Shown here piece after piece: positions 51,028-60,000 of a stretch of 64,000 nt of DNA. Origin of the DNA: Acidobacteriota bacterium. GTDB lineage: Bacteria > Acidobacteriota > Polarisedimenticolia > JACPZX01. The notes below the pieces were generated by a model. That model saw nothing but the letters and a program-made list of their open reading frames with translations. It did no database searches and was not told where the DNA came from. Positions within the stretch are counted from its first letter, which is position 1; each line of letters opens with the position of its first letter. The stretch covers positions 1 to 64,000 of the forward strand of contig JACPZX010000028.1 of the NCBI GenBank assembly GCA_016195325.1, read 5' to 3'. The position numbers and the translations under genes were made by a program.

Positions 51028-54000
51028 TCACGGCCCGCCCTTTCTCCCTGCCTTCTTTCCCGGATGGGACTTCGGTTTCGCGAGAATGCCGTCGTCGAAC
51101 GGCCCCGCGGGGGGACGCCTCTGCGCGGCGGTCGACGTGAAGGTCGCGTCGAAGTCGCCGCCCGCCGTTCCGTTGCCGTTCCCGTCGAGGACGTGCCCGG
51201 CCTGGTCCCTCACGCGAGCCCCCGTTGTCCCCTCGAGGTGCATCGAGTACGGGGATCCGGCGGCCGGGAACGGCGACGTCGTCGGCGTGAAGGTCGCGAT
51301 GCGCGTCGTCGGGTCGTAGCTGACCGTCCCGGCGACCGCCACGCCGTTGGTGTCCGCGACCGTGAACGTCGTCCCCGTGATCGTGGTCCCATCCATCGCC
51401 TGGTCGAAGAGAACGTCGATCTGGCTGACCCCCGCCGTCGAGGAGCCGTTCGCGGGAGTCGTGGAGACGACGGCCGGAACCTGATCGTGATCCACGACGA
51501 AGGAGTCGCTGAAGGCGGTCAGGGGGTTTCCGTTCTTGTCGGTGATGGCCGTCGAGAGGTCCACGGTGTAGACGTCGTCATCCGGGGTCGTGAGCCCGGT
51601 CAGCGTGCAGGTCGCGCGCCGGTTGACCGCCGAATAGCTCACCGCCGAGCAGGAGGCCGCCCCCTGCGTCGACGTGACGGTCATCGAGGACGTCGTGATC
51701 GTCGAGCCGTCCATCGCCTCGCTGAAGGTGGCCGTGACGGTGGTGAAGGTGCCCGTGAAGGTGCTCCCGCCCGCGGGGTTCGTCGCGGTCACCGTCGGCG
51801 TGGTGTCGGTGTCCACGATGAAGGTGCTGGTGAAGTCCCCTCCCGCCGTGCCGTTGCCGTCGCCGTCGAGGGCATTGCCCGCGCGATCCGTGATCGGCGA
51901 CCCGCCGGTCCCGACGAGCGTCACGCTGTAGAGATCGTCGCGGTTGGCGGGAAGGCCCGAGAGCGTGCAGGTCGCGACCCGCGTGGCGGCGTTGTACGTG
52001 ACGGGGCTGCACGAGACGCCCCCGCCGGTGGCGCCGACCAGGAACGTGGATGTGGTGATTGTGGCGGCGTTCATTGCCTCGCTGAAGGTGGCCGTCACGG
52101 TCTGCGCCCCGGAGAAGACGGTCTTCACCTGCGTGTCGCTCGGATTCACGGTGGTGATCGTCGGGCTGGCGTCGGTGTCCACGACGAACGCCAGGGAGAA
52201 GTCGCCTCCCGTCGATCCGTTGTTGTCGCCGTCGAGGTTGTTCCCCGCGAAGTCCTTGACCTGGGGCGCCGCCGAGCCGTGCACCGTGAGGGTGTACGAG
52301 TCATCCGGGAGGCCCGCCGCGAAGTTGAAGCTGGCGGTCGTCGTCGCCGCGTCGTACGTGACGCTGTCGGCCGTGATGGAGCCGGCCGAGCCCGCGAGGA
52401 GGATCGAGGAGATGCTGATCGTGCTGGGATCCATCGCCTCCGAGAAGGTGACCGTCACCGCCGTCGGCGCCGCGGTCACGGTCTGGCTCTGGTTCGGATC
52501 GCTCGCGGTGATCGTAGCGGTCGAGTCGGTGTTGACGACGAAGTGCGACGTGAAGTCGGCGATGACGTTGCCGGCGAAGTCCTTGATCCCCGTGCCGGCC
52601 GATCCGAGGAGCATCACCGTGTACCGATCGTCGGGGTTCGCGGCGACACCTGTGAGTGTGCACGTCGCCTGCCGTGTCGACGCGCTCACGCTGAACGAGC
52701 CGCACGAGACGGTCCCGACGGTCGAGGTGACGAGGAAGTCGGTCGCATCCACCGTGGCGAGGTCGATCGCCTCGCTGAACGTCGCCGTGACGGTCGTCGG
52801 AGTCGAGACGATCGTCGAGTTGTTGGCCGGGTTGATGGCCGTGACCGTCGGCGTGGTGTCCGTGTCCACGACGAAGGTCGAGACGAAGTCGCCGCCGGCC
52901 CCGCCGATCCCGTCGCCGTCCAGGACGACGCCGGTCGCGTCCTTGATCTTCGAGCCGCCCGTCCCCTTGAGCGTGACCGTGTACCGGTCGTCCCGCGGAA
53001 CGGGCGTGATCGCGAGCGTGCAGTTCGCCTTGTGGGTATTCGGATCGTACGCCACTCCCGAGCAGCTCACGCCGCCCTGGCTCGCCGTCACGAGAAACGT
53101 GGACGTCGAGATCGTGTTGGCGTCCATCGCCTCGCTGAAGGTGGCGATGACGTGCTGCGTACTGCTGAACGTCGTCTTGATCTGGAGGTCGTTCGGATCG
53201 ATCGCGGTCACCGTGGGAGCCCCCGCGTTGACGGTGAACGTGGACGTGAAGTCGATGCCCCCGCCCAGGGAGTTCCCGGCGAAGTCCTTCGCGGCGGGAG
53301 AGCCCGCCCCCCTGACGGTGATCGTGTAGACGTCGTCGGAGAGCGGAGCGGCCACGGTGAACGTCGCGCGCTTCGTGGCCGCGGCGTAGGCGACCATCGT
53401 CGGCGTGACGCTCCCGCCGGTCCCGCTCACGAGGAACGTGGTCGCGTCGATCGTGCTCCCGTCCATCGCCTCGGAGAAGTCGACCGTGACCGTCGTCGGC
53501 CCGCTGACGAACATCTGGCCGTTGTTCGGGTCGCTGAGGGTGACGGTGGGGGTGGTGTCGGTGTCCACGACGTAGAAGCTCGTGAAGTCCGTCCCGCCGC
53601 CGAGCGCATTACCCGCCAGGTCCTTCGCGGCGGAGCCTCCCGTCCCCTTCACCGTCACCGTGTACCGGTCGTCGGGCGGCGTCGCGAGGGCCGACAGCGT
53701 GCAGGTGGCCCTCTCCGTGTTCGGATCGTACGTGACCGAGGTGCAACTCACGCCGCCCGCCGTCGTGGCGACGAGAACGCTCGACGTGTCGATCGTGTTC
53801 GAGTCCATCGGCTCGCTGAACGTGACGATCACCGTCCCGGGGGCCGAGGTCTTGACCTGGGCGTTGTTGGGATCGGTCGCGGTGACGTTCGGGTCCGCCG
53901 CCTCGATCGTGAACGTCGCGGTGAAGTTCCCCGCGCCAAGCGTGTTCCCGGCGAGGTCGAGGACCTTCGTCCCTCCCGAGCCGACGACGGTCAGCGTGTA

Positions 54001-57000
54001 GGTGTCGTCCGGGATTCCGGCCGCCCGGGTGAAGACGCCGCGATGGAGGGCCGGCACGTAGGCGACCGCGTCGGGGGCGAGAAGCAGCCCCGTCGTGTTG
54101 CTCGACACGACGATCGTCGAGGGGGTGAGCGACGCGCTGTCCATCGCCTCGGAGAAATCGACCGTCACCGTGGTCCTGGGCGCGTTCACCGTCTCGAGAT
54201 CGTTCGGATCGGTCGCCGTGACGCTCGGCGTGCTGTCGGTGTCGACGACGAAGCTCGACACGAAGTTGCCTCCGGCGATCCCGTTGTTGTCCCCGTCGAG
54301 CGGGTTCCCCGCGAGATCGGTGATGTGCGGGAGCCCGGTGCCGAGAAGCGTCACGGTGTAGAGATCGTCCGGCGGCGCCGCCACCCCGGCGAGGGTGCAC
54401 GTGGCGGTCTTGAGGAGCGCGTTGTACGTCACGGACGCGCAGCTCACCCCTCCCGTCGTCGTGCCGACGAAGAACGTGGAGGTCGTCAGGCTCGCGCCGG
54501 CCATCGGCTCGCTGAAGGTGGCCGTCACGGTCGTCGGGGTGATCAGAATCGTCGAGCTGTCTGCGGGGTTGATGGCCGTGACCGTCGGCGTCATGTCGGT
54601 GTCGATCGTGAAGGCCGCGGTGAAGTCGCCGCCGGCCGTCCCGTTGCCGTCGCCGTCGAGGGCGTTCCCGGCCAGGTCCCTGATCGGCGAGCCGCCGTTT
54701 CCGGCGAGGGTCATCGTCAGGATGTCGTCGGCCGGCGAGCCGAACCCGGTCAGCGTGCACGTCGCGGTGCGGCTCGGCGCGTCGTACGACACGGCGGAGC
54801 AGCTCACGCTCCCCATCGTGCTCGTCACGACGAAGCTCCCGGTGGTGATCGTCGAGCCGTCCATCGGCTCGCTGAAGAGCACCTGGACGCCCGCGGGCGG
54901 GGCGAGGACGACCGTCGAGCCCCCCGGCGTCGTCGAGAGGACCGTCGGGGCGACGGCCTCGACCGTGAAGGTCGCGACGAAGTTGCCGCCCGCGGTCGAA
55001 TCATTGTCCCCGTCGAGCGCGTTGCCGACCGGGGCGCTGAAGTCGCGGACGCTCGGGTTCCCGGCGTTCGGGTCGCCGATCAGCGTGAGGGTGTACGTCC
55101 CGTCGCCGAGGGGGCTGCCGGGGTCGAAGGTCCCCGCGCGGGTGTTCGGGTCGAACGAGTACCCGCCGGCCACAGGACCGCCGCCCCCCGTCGTCGGGAC
55201 GACGGTGAAGGTCGTCGCGTTCAAGGTGTTCGGATCCATCCGCTGGTCGAACGTCACGACGACGTTGGCGTTCGGATCGCCAATCGTCGATCCGCTCGTG
55301 GGCGACAGGTTCGTGACGCTCGGCACCGCATCCGCGTCCACGAAGAAGGTGTAGACGAAATCCCCTCCCGCCGTGCCGTTCCCCGTCGGGAAGTCCGAGG
55401 CCGCCACGTCGCAGACGCCCCCCGAGCACTCGCCGTCGAGGAAGTTGGTCCCGCCGCTGGTCTTCGCCTTGATGCGCAGCGCCGGGACGTTCGGATCGCT
55501 CTTCAGCGTGACGGTGTACCGGTCGTCGGGATACGTCGTCGGCGTGATCGCGCAGAGGAGGTTGCAGTTCTGGCACTTGCTCGAGCCCGATCCCTGATCG
55601 GCGAAGGCGAAGCTGTTGGGATCGCAGGCCACGTCGCCGGCCGAGTTCGTCAGGAGGAAGGTGTTCGGATCGACCGACGCCGTGTCCGGGCGCTCCGACA
55701 CCCTCACCCTCACCTGGTTGCCCAGCGAGTTGGGATCGACGACCACCTCGTGCAGGTCCGGCGCCGACTCCACGGCGCGGAGGAAGACCCCCGTCACGCC
55801 AATCGTGAAGCCTGAGGTGAAGTCCCCTCCCGCGGCCGCGTCGTTGTCGCCGTCGAGGGCGTTTCCGGCGAGATCCCTCACGGGAGTCCCCGTCGTGCCG
55901 TCGGCGAAGATCTCGTAGGAGCCGTTCCCGAGGGGGAAGTCGGTCGTGATCGTGGCCATGCGGTTGAGCGGGTCGTAGGTGACGGAAAGCCCGAGCGTGT
56001 TGAGGACGAGGGACGGGTCGAAGGCGTCGCGCACCTGGAGCGACGCGGGCGTCAGCGACGCCGGGTCCATCTCCTCGGAGAAGGTGACGGTGAAGGTCGA
56101 TCGGACCGCCGTCAGCGCCTGGCCGTTCGCCGGGCTGGTCGCCGTCACCGACGGGGAGCTGTCGAAGTCGACGGTGAACGAGAAGACGAACGCGCCTCCG
56201 GGAATCCCGTTCCCGTCGCCGTCGAGGAGGTTCCCCGCCTGATCGGTCATGCCGCTGATCGAGACGCCGTAGCGGTCGTCCGGGAGCGGGGCGAGGGGCT
56301 GGAACGTCGCGATCTTGAGGATCGGGTTGTAGCCGATCGCGCCCGCGATCGGCACCCCCGCCGTCCCGATGACCGTCCAGTGGTTCGGATCGGTGACCGT
56401 CGAGGCCTCCATCGACTGGTCGAAGGCGACGACGATGACGACGTTCGGGTCGACGGTGATGGGCGCCGCCGGGGACAGGAGAGCGACGATCGACGGCACC
56501 TGGTCGTAGTCGATGACGAAGGTCGCCGTGAAGTCCCCACCCGCCGTTCCGCTGTTGTCGCCGTCGAGGGCGTTCCCGGCGAGATCCCGGATGGGGCCTC
56601 CTCCCGTGCCAACCAGCGTCAGGGTGTACCGATCGTCCGCGAGGACGCCCGCGTTCGACGTGAACGTGACGGTCTTCCCCACGGGGGCGTACGTGACCGA
56701 GGACGGCGTGAGAGCCCCCATCGTCCCCGCGAGCGTCACCGACGCGGCGGAGATCGTCGAGGCGTCCATCGCCTCCGCGAAGGTCGCCGACGCGTGGTCG
56801 AGGCCCGGGCGGTTGGGATCGACCACCTGGCCGCTCGCCGGATCGGCGCTGGCCACGTTCGGCGAGCTGTCGGCGTCCACGGCGAAGGTGAGGACGAAGG
56901 CCCCGCCGGCGACGCCGTTGTTGTCGCCGTCGAGGAGGTTCCCCGCCTGATCGGTCATCCCGGTGAGCGTCACGGTGTAGAGGTCGTCCGGGAGCGAGAC

Positions 57001-60000
57001 GCTGGGATCGAACGTGACCGTCTTGTTCACCGGGTCGTAGGTGATCGACGTCGCGGCGACCGTCATCATCGTTCCGGCGACCGACCAGTTGGCCGGGTTC
57101 GTCACCGTCGCGGCCTCCATCGACTGGTCGAACTTGAACGTGATGTTGACGAGCGGGTTGACCGTCACGGCCCCCGGCGGTGAGAGCGTCATCGTGATCG
57201 CCGGAACCTGGTCGTAGTCGACGACGAAGGTCGACGTGAAGTCGGCTCCGGCCGTCCCGTCGTTGTCCCCGTCGAGGGCGTTCGCGGCGAAGTCCCGGAT
57301 CGGAGAGCCGCCGTTCCCCTGCAGCGTGACCGTGTAGCGATCGTCGGCGAAGGTGCCCGCGTTGCTGGTGAAGGTCGCCCGCTTGGCGGCGGCGGTGTAG
57401 ACGACCGACGACGGCGTCAGCGCGGCCATCGTCCCGCTCACGGTGAAGCTCGACGACGTGATCGTCGCCGGGTTCATCGACTCGCTGAAGGTGGCCGAGA
57501 CGCTCGCGAGGTTCGGCCGCGACGAGGTGATGATCTGGAGGTTGTTCGGATCGACCGAGACGACCGACGGCGAGCTGTCGGTGTCCAGGACGAAGGTCGA
57601 GACGAAGTCGGCTCCCGCGGTCCCGTTGTTGTCTCCGTCGAGGGCGTTCGCGGCGAAGTCACGCATCGGGGATCCGCCGGTCCCGAGGAGCGTCACGGTG
57701 TACCGGTCGTCGGGGGGCGCCGCCTGCCCCGCGAGGGTGCAGGCCGCCTGCTTCGTGGACGGAACGTAGCCCACCGTCGCGCACGTGACGGTTCCCATCG
57801 TGGTCGCGACGCCGAACGATCCGGTCCCGATCGTGTTCGGGTCCATCGCCTCGCTGAAGGTCGCGGTCACGACGGTGACGGGAGCCGTCGAGATCTGCGC
57901 GTTGGCCGGGCTCACGACGGTCACCGAGGGGGAACTGTCGTTGTCGACGACGAAGCTCGAGGCGAAGGCGCCCCCCGCCGTCCCGTTCCCAGAAATGAGC
58001 GACGTGCAGTAGGCGGGGTTGCCGAGCGGCGGCACCGCGCACGGGCGCTCGCAGTCCGCCTGGAAGCCCGAGAGATCGGCGATGAAGGGGGCGGGGGTAT
58101 CGCAGTCGAGAGCGAACGTGTACAGGTCGTCGGCGAGCGGGGCGCCGAACGTCAGGGTCGCGAGGCGGCCGCCGAACGCCGGGAAGTTCGGATCCGCGGC
58201 GCAGGTGATCGCCCCCGCCGCGGGCCCCACCGTCCCCGTCACCGTGAAATCGGCGGCGGTCACGCTGGCGCAGGTCAGGTCCTCCTTGAAGACGGCCGAC
58301 ACGCTGGTCACGGGCGTGGTGATCGGCGGGGCCGCCGTCGCCGGGCTGACCGAGCGGATCTGCGTCAGCGTCACGTCGGCGAGAACCTGCCGCTGATCGC
58401 ACAGATCGTCGTCGTCGCGGTACGCGAGGCGAACGCGGTCGTCCTCGTTGCAGTCGAGCGTGCCATTCTGTGGGGTCGGGGTGCCGACCGCCATGGGGAT
58501 CGTCCCGCGGAAGAGGTGCGTGTTCGGGCCGGTCTCGGTCAGGGTGATGTTCTCGACGTCGACGTTTCCCGCGGTGTTCGGATCGTCGACGAGGCAGGAG
58601 ATCCCCTGGCGGAGGAGCGCGTTGTTCGGATCCACGAGGTTCGTCGCGTTGAGGACGATCGACTCGGCGACGAGCGAGTCCTTGTTCTCGTCCGTGTCGT
58701 CGAGAAGGACGACGAGCGCGCGGTTCTGGAGGTACGCCGTCACCGAGACGTTGTTCGGATCGGCGAAGCCGGGCGCCGGCGTCCGGGCGAAGTCACTCCC
58801 GCGATCGTCGAGGCGCGAGTTCGGGTTGGTCTCGTTGTTCACGTCGAGCGCCTGCGTCGCCCCGCAGACGAACGTCGCCGGGTTGAAGTCGAAGCGGCCG
58901 TTGGCGTTGATGTCCTCGAGGCCGTCGGCAACCGTTCCGTTGTCGGAGTCCGCGTCGCGCGGGTCGGTGGTCGTCGCGGGGTCCAGGTCCTTCTGGACGC
59001 ACGTGCCGCTCGTCACCCCCCACTCCAGGCCGTCGTCGAGGCCGTCGCTGTCGCTGTCGTGGTCCACCGGATCGGTCTCGGTTCCCGCCGCCGGAGAGGC
59101 GGTCGAGGCGGCCACCCCCTTCAGGATGACGCCGTCCACGCGGCCGTTGAGGTTGAGATCCTCCCCCTGCTTCGCGGCGCCGGCGAAGACGAAGTTCGGA
59201 TCCACCGTGGCCGGACACGTCGCGGGAAGGAGCGCCGGGCAGCCGCCGCCCCCGTTGAATCCCGCGATGCAACCGTCCGGAACGCAGTCGTTGTCGGTGT
59301 CCGCGAGGAGGGGGTTGGTGACGGAGAGGGGGTCCTGGTCCCGCAGATGCCGGCAGGGATCGGTCCCGTCCTGATTGCTCGCGGTGTCGAACTGGCCGTT
59401 CGGCCCCGGCACGCCGGGGCCGCCCACTCCCAGCTCGAGGCCGTCCTGCAGGCCGTCCCCGTCGGTGTCGGCGGTGCAGGCGCCGGTCTCGTTCGCGTCC
59501 TTCGCCCCGTTCTTGTTCCGGTCCTCCCCCGCGCGCATGTCGTTGCAATCGCTCGCGCCGTTCGCCGTCGGGATGCACCCGTCGGGGAGGCCGTCGTCGT
59601 CGGAGTCGGCGTCGAGGGGACTGGGACACCCGCCGAGCGTCTCCTGGTTGTCGTCGAGCCCGTCGCCGTCGGTGTCCTTCTTGTTGGGATCGCGCTCGCC
59701 GATGACTTCGCCCGGGTCGAGCGCGCCGTTCAAGTTCGTGTCGCCCAGGATCGCTCCGTTGTGATCCGAGTCCTCGGCTCCGTCCGGGATCGTGTCGCCG
59801 TCGGTGTCGGCGACCAGCGGCTTCGTCTTCGTGACCCCCGCGTCGTGATCGAGGCAGCACTGCGGCTTCGCCGGATCGATGAGGGAGCAGTCCGCGCCTG
59901 CGAAGATCTTCTCGCCGCGAAGCGTCACCGACGACACGCCCGTCTCGGTCCCGTCCTGGAGGCCGTCGCCGTCGGTGTCGGACACGAACCGGTCCGTCTC

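Noticed and set aside
51064-55815. 1,583-residue open frame antisense to the giant gene
   Set aside because: It mirrors the Ig repeats in Arg/Val/Gly-rich form and lacks a signal or domain; a shadow despite its length.
51028-58400. Repeat array as CRISPR or satellite DNA
   Set aside because: Units are in-frame, about 350 bp long and protein-coding; no short identical repeats with unique spacers.
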